Below are positions 41,679 through 49,454 of a DNA stretch of 64,000 bases, piece by piece. Under the pieces are notes generated by a model. That model saw only the letters and a program-made list of their open reading frames with translations. It was not told where the DNA came from and ran no database searches. The DNA lies in the NCBI GenBank assembly GCA_039028975.1, contig JBCCHB010000038.1, positions 44,673 to 108,672 of the forward strand, written 5' to 3'. The first letter of the stretch is position 1; each line of letters starts with the position of its first letter. Source of the DNA: JAHBNG01 sp039028975 (GTDB lineage: Bacteria > Chloroflexota > Anaerolineae > Caldilineales > Caldilineaceae). The position numbers and the translations under genes are program-made.

Positions 41679-42839
41679 ATGCAAATCACATCAATCGAAA
41701 TCAATCAGTTTGAATGCCCCCTGGAGCGCCCCTTTGGCTGGTCCCAAGGATGGACCAAAACGCGCGCGACGGGTATCGTTAAAATCACAACCAACGCTGG
41801 GATTGTCGGCTGGGGAGAAGGAGCCAGTGCTCCAGCCGCGGCCATTATTCATGACATCTTTAGCCCATGGTTGATTGGTAGCGATCCGCTCAATCGACTG
41901 GGTATCTGGCAGAAGATGTATCATGACCTGTACAACGCTAACCTGGCTGGTGGCTTTGGTGGCAACGCAATTAGCGCCATCGATATCGCTCTATGGGACA
42001 TTGCGGGAAAAGCCGCGGGGCTCTCTATCTCTGACATGCTAGGCGGGCAGGTTCGAGACAAAGTAGCCGTCTATGCTACCGGTCTCTACTATACTGAAGG
42101 TGAGTTTCCTATTCGCCTGCTCGATGAAGCCCGTGGTTATGTGGACGCAGGCTTCAAGGGGATGAAGACCAAGGTTGGTGGTTTAGCCCTGGCTGAGGAT
42201 ATCAAACGAGTTGCGGCCCTGCGGGAGGCCATTGGCCCTGATATTTACCTAGCTGTCGATGCTAATCAAGCGTACAACGCAACCACCGCAATTCGCCTCG
42301 GCCAGCAAATTGCAGAGTATGACATTCTCTGGTTTGAGGAACCGGTAGGGGCCAAAGATCTGGCTGGGTATGCCCGGGTGCAGTCTGCACTACCTATGGC
42401 CATAGCTGGTGGTGAGGGGTTGCGTACCCGTTACGAATTCAAAGATTTCTTTGCCCAGGGCATAATGGATATTGCCCAGCCAGATGTGATCAACGTGGGC
42501 GGCGTCACCGAATTACGTAACGTGGCCATGATGGCCAACGCTTTTGGGGTGCAGGTTAACCCCCACGTTTGGGGATCACCCATCATGATCGCAGCCACAC
42601 TACATGTGGCAGCCACCATTCCGCCATGCCCTCCGGCAGGCGTACCAGAACCGTATCAGCAAGAGCCGGTAATGGAATTCGACCGCACCCCCAGCGAAAT
42701 CAGGGAGACGCTGTCGCATCGACCCTTTGAGCAAGAAGATGGTTTTATTGAGGTACCACCAGGTCCAGGGCTAGGTGTAGAGGTTGATGAAGCAGTGGTG
42801 GAGCGGCTGTCTGTTAGCCGAGTGATCATGCAGAAATGA
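41679..42839 (+). CDS. Enolase-superfamily sugar-acid dehydratase or racemase (mandelate racemase/MLE family)
   Basis: The 386-residue enzyme has an N-terminal capping domain and a TIM barrel. The base motif KxK is seen as GMKTKVGG, the three metal ligands in LAVDANQAY (Asp), WFEEPVG (Glu) and AGGEGLRTR (Glu), and the opposite acid-base histidine in QVNPHVWGSP. These enzymes abstract a proton next to a carboxylate and then dehydrate or racemise the acid; in such clusters they are usually acid-sugar dehydratases. The gene is divergent from the xylF remnant and shares the operator region at 41472. Specific substrate (galactonate, gluconate and others) cannot be told by eye. Confidence 0.9.
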   Translation: MQITSIEINQFECPLERPFGWSQGWTKTRATGIVKITTNAGIVGWGEGASAPAAAIIHDIFSPWLIGSDPLNRLGIWQKMYHDLYNANLAGGFGGNAISAIDIALWDIAGKAAGLSISDMLGGQVRDKVAVYATGLYYTEGEFPIRLLDEARGYVDAGFKGMKTKVGGLALAEDIKRVAALREAIGPDIYLAVDANQAYNATTAIRLGQQIAEYDILWFEEPVGAKDLAGYARVQSALPMAIAGGEGLRTRYEFKDFFAQGIMDIAQPDVINVGGVTELRNVAMMANAFGVQVNPHVWGSPIMIAATLHVAATIPPCPPAGVPEPYQQEPVMEFDRTPSEIRETLSHRPFEQEDGFIEVPPGPGLGVEVDEAVVERLSVSRVIMQK

Positions 42840-43059
42840 TGGCTGAGGTCTCTACTAAAGGTCTGAAGATACATTTTTCAGACACAAACCACTTGTGAGG
42901 ATGGCTGGTAAGTTGAGTACGGTGATTGCCGCCGTAGGTGATAGCGAGACAACGCTTTTCACCGTTTGGCATCACCAGCTACAAAGTACCCAAATTCTCT
43001 GGATCTCCCTTCCACCTAGAAAAGAAGCCTAAGACCTCTGACAAAGAAGCCAGAGAGCT

Positions 43060-44214
43060 CTAGTGCGGCGGCACCAAGACAAAGTTTCCCACGTGTGTCT
43101 TCTCCATAAATTCCTGCTGTGCCGCTGCGATCTCTTTCAGTGCAAATGTTTTGGCTACCAAAGGTTGGATTTCCCCCCTTTCGATATAGCCAATCAGATT
43201 TGGAAAGACGGGTTCATCCCATGCCGTGCAACCGACTAGGGTTAGATCTTTCAGATAAAAATCGCGCATATCAAGATTGACCAGCGGCCCTGCAATCGCT
43301 CCGGAGGAGGCATAGCGTCCCCCTCGGGCAAGAACTTTGAAGAGGGCCGGAAATCCTTCGCCAGCCACATTATCGATCACAACATCGACACTTCTTTCGT
43401 CGAGTTCTGTAAGCAGTTCAGCATCACGTGGGATGATGCGGTCGATGCCTAAATGTTGCATGGCCGCTATTTTTGATTGTCCGATGACTGCCGTCACGTG
43501 TGCGCCACGACGTTTGGCAAGTTGCACAACGGCTGACCCAACCCCTCCCGAAGCACCCATGACGAGGACACGCTCATCATAGTGGACATTCGCGCGGTGA
43601 AGCATATTCTCGGCGGTTCCATACGCACACGGAATCGTTGCCAATTCAACGTCACGCCACTCGCATTCAACCGCAAAAACTTCCTGTGCGGGAACGACAA
43701 CATACTGGGCAAACGCGCCGTCAAAGTCAGAGGCCATCCAAATGTTTTCCAGGGAATCAAAGCCATTTAGGCGCATACAGGCGCGTACCAACACTCGCTC
43801 GCCAATTGGCGGACTGCTCACATCATCCCCGTGGGCCACAATTTCGCCACAGCAGTCAGTACCTTGAATAAAAGGGAAGGGCGTCTTCTCATTCCAGCCG
43901 CCATCTTCCACATCGCTCTTCTCACTTGTATTCTCGTCGATTTTTTCTTCATCTGCCGAAAGCGTTTCTGTCCCGCTGGTAACGGATGATGAATACCAGC
44001 CAAGCCGCGTATTGACTTCCGTGTTGTTGACGCCTGCTGCTAATACCTTGAGCAAGACCTCACCCCGCTTGGGAGTAGGAATAGGCACGTCACGATAATC
44101 GAGCTTTTCGTATCCACCATTGCCAGTCGTAACGACTGCTTTCATGGTTGGTTGTCCAGGATTCAGGTCAAATCGATTCGGATCACTTTGCAGCAAATAA
44201 TTCAGTTCAAGCAT
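43060..44214 (-). CDS. Zinc-type medium-chain dehydrogenase/quinone oxidoreductase with acidic insert
   Basis: The 384-residue MDR protein has the N-terminal GroES-like domain (MKAVVTTGNGGYEKLDYRDV) and an NADPH-binding motif VMGASGGVGSAVVQLAK. A 25-residue acidic insert (around LSADEEKIDENTSEKSDVED) lies in the catalytic domain, just before PFIQGTDCCGEIV; relatives I know lack it. The ATG at 44214 has AGGAA six bases upstream; a GTG at 44232 and ATG at 44220 are alternatives. Such enzymes reduce quinones, enones or aldehydes. It has no clear operon partner, since a pseudogene lies on either side of the dehydrogenase pair. Confidence 0.88.
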   Translation of the reverse strand: MLELNYLLQSDPNRFDLNPGQPTMKAVVTTGNGGYEKLDYRDVPIPTPKRGEVLLKVLAAGVNNTEVNTRLGWYSSSVTSGTETLSADEEKIDENTSEKSDVEDGGWNEKTPFPFIQGTDCCGEIVAHGDDVSSPPIGERVLVRACMRLNGFDSLENIWMASDFDGAFAQYVVVPAQEVFAVECEWRDVELATIPCAYGTAENMLHRANVHYDERVLVMGASGGVGSAVVQLAKRRGAHVTAVIGQSKIAAMQHLGIDRIIPRDAELLTELDERSVDVVIDNVAGEGFPALFKVLARGGRYASSGAIAGPLVNLDMRDFYLKDLTLVGCTAWDEPVFPNLIGYIERGEIQPLVAKTFALKEIAAAQQEFMEKTHVGNFVLVPPH

Positions 44215-44253
44215 GCTCATTTCCTGTTTCACTCACGACTTTGTGTATGCTAA

Positions 44254-44664
44254 TCATTTCAGCCACTCCAATCCCGGATAATCAAACCCATATCGCTGTA
44301 CCCGAAAGAGATTCCCAGGGCCCAGAAATCTAAAATCAGCCACTACTTCTCCATCTAGTGTTACTTCGATAAAGCGCTTGTTATGCCCCTGCGAAATGAC
44401 GGTATTAGCGTTGGGCGTGCGGTCGCAGCCACTCATGAAGGGAGCAAGATCTCTTGGGGTGGGTCAGCTTTAACCGTCACCGTCTTTATCGAGCTGGCGC
44501 AGGATCTGCGGTGCAGCCTCAATCTCGGCTGGGGAAAGCCTGCCATCACCATCCTGATCCAATGCATTGAAGAGGAACTCGACGCTGGCCGACATACCCC
44601 GAAGAATCCCAACAGCTTCTTCTTGGGTTAGCGTGTCAAAGTTGATGGTTTCTGGGGTATTCAT
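44254..44664 (-). pseudogene. Remnant of an EF-hand arylsulfotransferase-like protein, middle deleted
   Basis: From the ATG at 44664 the first 64 codons encode an EF-hand region: MNTPETINFDTLTQEEAVG, then the calcium loop DQDGDGRLSPAE and the start of a second loop DKDGDG, where the frame meets a stop. Downstream (44436-44254), in another frame, is a C-terminal fragment CDRTPNANTVISQGHNKRF and IEVTLDGEVVADFRF, typical of the last propeller blade of arylsulfotransferase (ASST)-like proteins. A complete protein would have several hundred residues, so the centre is gone. The family name is my best reading of a short fragment. Confidence 0.65.
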
Positions 44665-44692
44665 AGATTTCTACTCGTCATTTCGGCCACCT

Positions 44693-45613
44693 TTACACCG
44701 TTATCACTACATTTCCCTTTTTGTGTCCTTGATCTACATATCGGTGCGCTTCGACAATTTGCGCCAATGAGTACTGTCTATCAATGACTGGCTTAAGCTT
44801 GCCCGCCTCAATAATCTCTTTTAGCAAGAGCAGGTATTCAACTTTGTGGCCGCCATCCGAGGCAGTGTGAACGTTCAGATAGGTGCCCGCCTGTTTACGC
44901 ACCCTTTTTACTTGCGAAGTAGAAAGCTTGCCCACTGCATCAAAAATTACGTCATACGTCTCGTTACTTTGGGTAAAATCCTCGCAGGTGTAGTCAATGG
45001 CCTTGATGGCACCCAGAGATTTCACCAAGTCCAGGTTGGCTGTGCTGCACACCCCAGTCACTTGTGCCCCAAAGTGGTTCTTTGCGAGTTGCACAGCGTT
45101 CGTACCCACTGCCCCAGAAGCGCCGTAAATCAGGACGTGCTGTCCAGGTTGTATGGCTCCTTTCGTGAGACAGTGCAAGGCAGTCATTCCTGCACCGGGG
45201 ATGGCGGCGGCTTGCTCGTAGGTGAGGTTGGCCGGTTTGTGCGCCAGCACGCCACTTTCGGGCAGGCATTTATATTCGGCGTAACCACCAAAGTTGACTG
45301 CGAAGGTAGATGCAAAAACTGCCGTGCCGGGCTTGAAGCGGGTCACCTTCCTACCTACGGCTTCGATTTCCCCGGCCAGTTCCATGCCTAGGCTCTGCCG
45401 CCGCGGTTTGCGAATGCCCAGGTAGAGCCGCGCCAGAATCCGCTGCCAGCCCGGAATAGGCATATTCAGGCTACGCATGATGGTATCACCAATGGTGACC
45501 GTGGTCGCATGCACTTTGACTAACACCTCATTCGCGAGCGGGTCGGGTTTGGGGATATCTTTAAGCTGCAAAACTTCGGGTGGTCCGTACTTTGTGTATA
45601 CGATGGCTTTCAT
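44693..45613 (-). CDS. NAD(P)-dependent medium-chain dehydrogenase (quinone oxidoreductase-like)
   Basis: The protein starts MKAIVYTKYGPPEVL at 45613 and has 306 residues, with the MDR layout: LELAGEIEAVGRKVTRF, the cofactor motif LIYGASGAVGTNAVQLAK, and a final DQGHKKGNVVITV. This is the zinc-independent NADPH:quinone reductase subgroup, acting on quinones or enals. The start codon lies within the end of a regulator remnant (45614-46057), and no good ribosome-binding site precedes it, so expression may be changed from its original state. It is separate from the other dehydrogenase at 43060 by a pseudogene. Confidence 0.9.
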   Translation of the reverse strand: MKAIVYTKYGPPEVLQLKDIPKPDPLANEVLVKVHATTVTIGDTIMRSLNMPIPGWQRILARLYLGIRKPRRQSLGMELAGEIEAVGRKVTRFKPGTAVFASTFAVNFGGYAEYKCLPESGVLAHKPANLTYEQAAAIPGAGMTALHCLTKGAIQPGQHVLIYGASGAVGTNAVQLAKNHFGAQVTGVCSTANLDLVKSLGAIKAIDYTCEDFTQSNETYDVIFDAVGKLSTSQVKRVRKQAGTYLNVHTASDGGHKVEYLLLLKEIIEAGKLKPVIDRQYSLAQIVEAHRYVDQGHKKGNVVITV

Positions 45614-46057
45614 AATTAAACGCTTTAGCATCAACCATATGGTAATTATCAAGGACAAGGATGACCTTGTCCGGCACGTTTGTGATTTCATCAATCAGGG
45701 TGGCTAGTATCCATTCGACAGGAGGTAGAGGAGGGGATTGTAACGCAACCGACATTCCTGCGGCGACAGTCGGCACAACTGTCTGCAATGCTTCCACCAG
45801 GTACGCCAGGGTTAGTTCGTTATCGCCTTCGTTCAGCGGCAGCCAAGCAAAGTGATCATTGATTCACTTTGTCAGTTGTGCGTAACACATTCATTAACGA
45901 GCGTCGTCTTGCCAAGGCCCGCCAGCGCATAGATGAGGATTAGTTTGTGTCCGAGTTCTAGGCCCTGATTTACCCTTTCGATTAGGTGGGTTGGGGGATG
46001 AAGGTTCAGTCGTAGCGGCAGGGCATACAGTTTCGTGTGCAAGAAGGCTTCAAGCAT
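45614..46057 (-). pseudogene. N-terminal remnant of a MalT-like LuxR-family (LAL) regulator
   Basis: The frame from the ATG at 46057 reads TKLYALPLRLNLHPPTHLIE and the P-loop LIYALAGLGKTTLVNE, the start of the STAND ATPase of MalT/LAL regulators. A stop at 45872 follows; after a frameshift the protein continues with HFAWLPLNEGDNELTLAYLV and VPDKVILVLDNYHMVDAKAF, the Walker B and next region. Then the gene simply ends in the start of the dehydrogenase gene. LAL regulators have about 900 residues, so over 80% is missing, including the DNA-binding domain. One frameshift and one large deletion. Confidence 0.8.
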
Positions 46058-46079
46058 CTATCTATATACCCTGATCAAA

Positions 46080-47156
46080 TTAATAACGGTAAGGCTTGCC
46101 AGCCTTTTCCATAACATCGCTGTACTGCTTGAGAATCCCTACAACCTTTGCCTTTGTTTCAGACTCGGCTGCAATCTCATCCCAGAATACACGTGCAGCA
46201 GCCTCGACTTGAGCCCACTCTTCATCTGGGATGGTTGTTAACTCCATCTTTGTTCCAGTAACGCGCAGGTCAGCTTCACCGCCCCAATACCACCACTGAC
46301 GATAGTAGTGAGAACTATCCATTGTCAGCTTTAGGAGCTCTTGGAGATGAGGGGGTAGTTCATTGTATTTATCCATATTAGCAAAGAATGAGCCAGCCCA
46401 TGCACCTGAAATATTATTCGTTAGGAAGTAATTGGTCGCATCCGCCCAGCCAACGGTGTAATCTTCTGTAATTCCGGACCAAGCAATGCCGTCCAGTTCC
46501 CCGGTTTGAAGCGCAACCGTCACATCTTCCCAAGGCAACGTCACGGGAACAACACCGAACTGCTCCATAAAACGTCCAGCGGTCGGAAAGGTAAAGACCC
46601 GCTTACCTTCCAGATCTCCCAGGCTACGAATTGGTTCTTTGGTGGCAAAGTGACAGGGATCCCATGCCCCAGCGGAAAGCCATTTAACGCCAACATTGGC
46701 GTATTCCGCTTCCCAAATTTCGTTTAAGCCGTACTGATTAAAGAGAACCGGAACGTCCAAAGAGTATCGGCTGGCAAATGGGAAATATCCGCCAAATACG
46801 GTCACCTCGGTTGGTGATGCCATGGAGTCATCGTCAGACTGAACCGCATCGATCGTTCCTTCCTGCATGGCCCGAAATAACTCACCTGTTGGAACCAACT
46901 GGTCAGCAAAAAACAACTCGATTTCCATTTGATCGCCAGCAATTTTATTAAAGCTATCAATTGCTGGCTTGATCACATGCTCTGCTAACGCTGGTCCTGC
47001 ATAGGTCTGCATGCGCCATGTGATCTTCTCCATCTGGGCTGCTGGAGCATCTGAGCTTTCTTCTGATGATGGTGCTTCGAGGGTACATGCGGATGCGATA
47101 CCCGCTACACCCATGGCACCTGCTGCCGTTAGAAATTTTCGTCTACTTGTTGTCAT
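46080..47156 (-). CDS. TRAP transporter solute-binding protein (DctP family)
   Basis: The 358-residue lipoprotein has a twin-arginine-like start (MTTSRRKFLTAAGAMG) and lipobox SAC (C24). The DctP fold is recognised by RMQTYAGPALAEHVIKPAID, FFADQLVPTGELFRAMQEGT, RSLGDLEGKRVFTFP and the central arginine region AGRFMEQFGVVPV. DctP proteins bind carboxylates, often C4-dicarboxylates, sugar acids or keto acids, through a conserved arginine. I chose the ATG at 47156 with GGGAG upstream. It is last in the order DctQ-DctM-DctP on the minus strand, so the binding protein is here the promoter-distal gene. Confidence 0.92.
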   Translation of the reverse strand: MTTSRRKFLTAAGAMGVAGIASACTLEAPSSEESSDAPAAQMEKITWRMQTYAGPALAEHVIKPAIDSFNKIAGDQMEIELFFADQLVPTGELFRAMQEGTIDAVQSDDDSMASPTEVTVFGGYFPFASRYSLDVPVLFNQYGLNEIWEAEYANVGVKWLSAGAWDPCHFATKEPIRSLGDLEGKRVFTFPTAGRFMEQFGVVPVTLPWEDVTVALQTGELDGIAWSGITEDYTVGWADATNYFLTNNISGAWAGSFFANMDKYNELPPHLQELLKLTMDSSHYYRQWWYWGGEADLRVTGTKMELTTIPDEEWAQVEAAARVFWDEIAAESETKAKVVGILKQYSDVMEKAGKPYRY

Positions 47157-47192
47157 GTACAATTCTCCCTTTTTGTGGACTCTTGTCTATAT

Positions 47193-48515
47193 TTATCTGC
47201 CGTAAACTTGCTCCGGCAACCAAAGTGCAATGCTTGGGAACGCAGTTACGATCAGTAGCGCAACAATCATGATGAGTACAAATGGTATGATGGATGTATA
47301 AATATCTTTTAGCGTTACCCCTTCAGGTGCCATGGCCCGCATGAGAAATAGATTGTAGCCAAAGGGCGGTGTCATGTACGCGATCTGGCACGTAATGGTG
47401 TAGAGAATACCGTACCATATCAAATTAAAGCCAAGCGCAGCAACAAGTGGCACGTAGAGGGGCGCAACAATCACGAGCATTGCCGTGTCATCCAAAAACG
47501 TGCCGAGCACAATGTAAGAAAGCTGCATCAATATGAGGATTTGCCACGGCCCCAGATTTAGATCGCCAACAAAGAATCCTTCTATGGTCTTGATGGCGCC
47601 CAAACCATCAAAGACAGCACCAAAACAGAGCGCGGCCACAATAATCCACATAAACATACAGGTAATGCCGAGCGTTCTTCTGGTGGACACTTCAAGGACT
47701 CTCCAGGTCAGCTTACCTTGGATAGCGGCCGCTGCTACGGCGGCCAATGCGCCAATGGCAGAACTTTCTACCAGACTTGTCCAGCCTTGCACAAAAGGCA
47801 CTATCATGACGGCAAAGATAAAGAGGGGCATCAAACCAGCTAGTAGCAAGCGATATTTTTCTGCTCTCGATACGGTTCGCTCTTCTAAGGGTAATGGGGG
47901 CGCAAGTTCCGGTTGGAATCTGCAGCGCACAATGACGTAAATGATAAATAACGCAGCCATGAGAAGTCCTGGTCCCACACCCGCCAGCCACAAATCACCA
48001 ATCGGTTGGCGGGCAATCATGGCGTAAAGCACAAGCACAACGGATGGCGGCACCAAAATACCCAGTGATGAACCAGCTTGAATGACGCCTGTCACCATCC
48101 GCTTATCATATTTACGGGCAAGCAATTCAGGCATTGCGATGGTTGCACCAATGGCCATACCTGCAACGGACAAACCGTTCATTGCCGAAATGAGAACCAT
48201 GAGTACAATGGTTCCTATGGCAAGTCCCCCACTGAGAGAGCCCATCCAAACATGAAGCATTCGATACAGATCATTGGCTATTTTGGATTCCGAAAGAATG
48301 TAGCCCATGAAAATAAACATGGGCAGCGTAAGCAGCGGATACCACTTCATTGCTTTCATGACCGCAGAAAAGGCTAGGTTCCCGCCACCATCCCCCCAAA
48401 GTAGGAGCGATGCCGCAACGGCGACAAAACCGATTGCTGCAAAGACTCTTTGCCCGGTCATGAGCGCCAACATCATTGACGCAAACATGAAGATTGCAAT
48501 TAACTCATAGGACAT
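47193..48515 (-). CDS. dctM: TRAP transporter large permease (DctM)
   Basis: The 440-residue protein has about twelve membrane segments and the DctM landmarks MTGQRVFAAIGFVA, YPLLTLPMFIFMGYILSESK, the MNGLSVAGMAIGATIAMPEL region, PPSVVLVLYAMIARQPIGDL and the C-terminal TPPFGYNLFLMRAMAPEGVT. It is the ion-coupled transport subunit of a TRAP system and pairs with DctQ just upstream (13 bases) and DctP downstream. Uptake is driven by an ion gradient, not ATP. Confidence 0.94.
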   Translation of the reverse strand: MSYELIAIFMFASMMLALMTGQRVFAAIGFVAVAASLLLWGDGGGNLAFSAVMKAMKWYPLLTLPMFIFMGYILSESKIANDLYRMLHVWMGSLSGGLAIGTIVLMVLISAMNGLSVAGMAIGATIAMPELLARKYDKRMVTGVIQAGSSLGILVPPSVVLVLYAMIARQPIGDLWLAGVGPGLLMAALFIIYVIVRCRFQPELAPPLPLEERTVSRAEKYRLLLAGLMPLFIFAVMIVPFVQGWTSLVESSAIGALAAVAAAAIQGKLTWRVLEVSTRRTLGITCMFMWIIVAALCFGAVFDGLGAIKTIEGFFVGDLNLGPWQILILMQLSYIVLGTFLDDTAMLVIVAPLYVPLVAALGFNLIWYGILYTITCQIAYMTPPFGYNLFLMRAMAPEGVTLKDIYTSIIPFVLIMIVALLIVTAFPSIALWLPEQVYGR

Positions 48516-48527
48516 TGTCTACGATTC

Positions 48528-49067
48528 TCACTCTTCCTGACCGTAAATTTCGGCCAGCGTTTTGATTTCAACGCCCCTGAGCGTGGCGATATGCCGAAAC
48601 CAGGACGCAATGGCTTGCAGCAGCATGAGCGTCACGGCAACACATATGATGATTTTTATAGGTGCCATGGGTGGTGCCCAGGCTGTAGCACTTGTTTCGT
48701 TGTATCTCAATGCGTATTGGGTACTCTTGAGGCCCCCATTGAGAAGAACGGCGAGATAGAAGATCAACGCAAAGATGGTCACGCTGTCCACAGCCGCCTT
48801 GGTCTTTGTTGACCAATTCCCATAAAAGAGATCCATCCTGACATCGGAACCCATCTGCATTGCGTAAGGACCGCCTAGGACAAAATAACCAATCATCAGA
48901 AATTGGGCGACTTCCAGCGTCCAAAGTGATGGTGTTAAAAAAGCTTTGGAAAAAGAGGACCAGAGTAGGACCCCCATCATAACAAAGAGGAGCATCATGG
49001 CGAAGCGACCAACGTAATAGTTGATCCAGTCAATTGCTTTTACGAAATTAATCAACGGTTTAGGCAT
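48528..49067 (-). CDS. dctQ: TRAP transporter small permease (DctQ)
   Basis: The 179-residue protein has four membrane segments and the DctQ features INYYVGRFAMMLLFVMMGVL, LWTLEVAQFLMIGYFVLGGP (with the conserved WSEE-like WTLEVA) and SDVRMDLFYG. It is the first gene of the TRAP operon. The accessory small subunit is needed for function together with DctM. Confidence 0.92.
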   Translation of the reverse strand: MPKPLINFVKAIDWINYYVGRFAMMLLFVMMGVLLWSSFSKAFLTPSLWTLEVAQFLMIGYFVLGGPYAMQMGSDVRMDLFYGNWSTKTKAAVDSVTIFALIFYLAVLLNGGLKSTQYALRYNETSATAWAPPMAPIKIIICVAVTLMLLQAIASWFRHIATLRGVEIKTLAEIYGQEE

Positions 49068-49370
49068 TATCTATGGATGTTCAGATATACGTCATTTATA
49101 AAAGATGAATTTGCGTGTTGTTTGTCAATCCATTGCAAGACAGATTCATCTGGGATGGTTTCATTTATTCAGATAAGACATTCGTATCGATCAGAATCAT
49201 GCCCAAGAATCCAGAAAATTTGGTGCTGGACATGGCAAAGAGCGCACTGGTAGCTCTAGCTATACGCCGCCAACTTCTGTCATGATTTGAACGATTATCG
49301 CAGTATAGTTATTCCAAGTGTAGTTTGAAATTGCCTATTTTCAAAATCATTACAACAAGCACTTTATCAG
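49068..49370. other. Promoter region of the TRAP operon, no gene seen
   Basis: The region is AT-rich and has no convincing frame or RNA structure except the hairpin that follows at 49371. It must contain the TRAP promoter. Confidence 0.4.
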
Positions 49371-49418
49371 TTAATGAAAAGAGGGACGAAGAATGCTCTC
49401 CACCCCTCTTTTCATTAA
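49371..49418. terminator. Long hairpin 3' of the orphan binding-protein gene
   Basis: TTAATGAAAAGAGGG (49371-49385) and CCCTCTTTTCATTAA (49404-49418) are exact 15-base reverse complements with an 18-base loop. It stands 36 bases after the stop of the minus-strand gene at 49455. The A/T-rich outer stem gives a partial U-tract; it probably ends or stabilises that transcript. Confidence 0.7.
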
Positions 49419-49454
49419 AGCTTTAACTCATTCATCTTTGCAAAGAAGCCTAAG

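Noticed and set aside
42901..43032. A 43-codon frame between the dehydratase and dehydrogenase genes
   Set aside because: It has a poor ribosome-binding site, no recognisable motif and lies in a region that looks like ordinary intergenic DNA.
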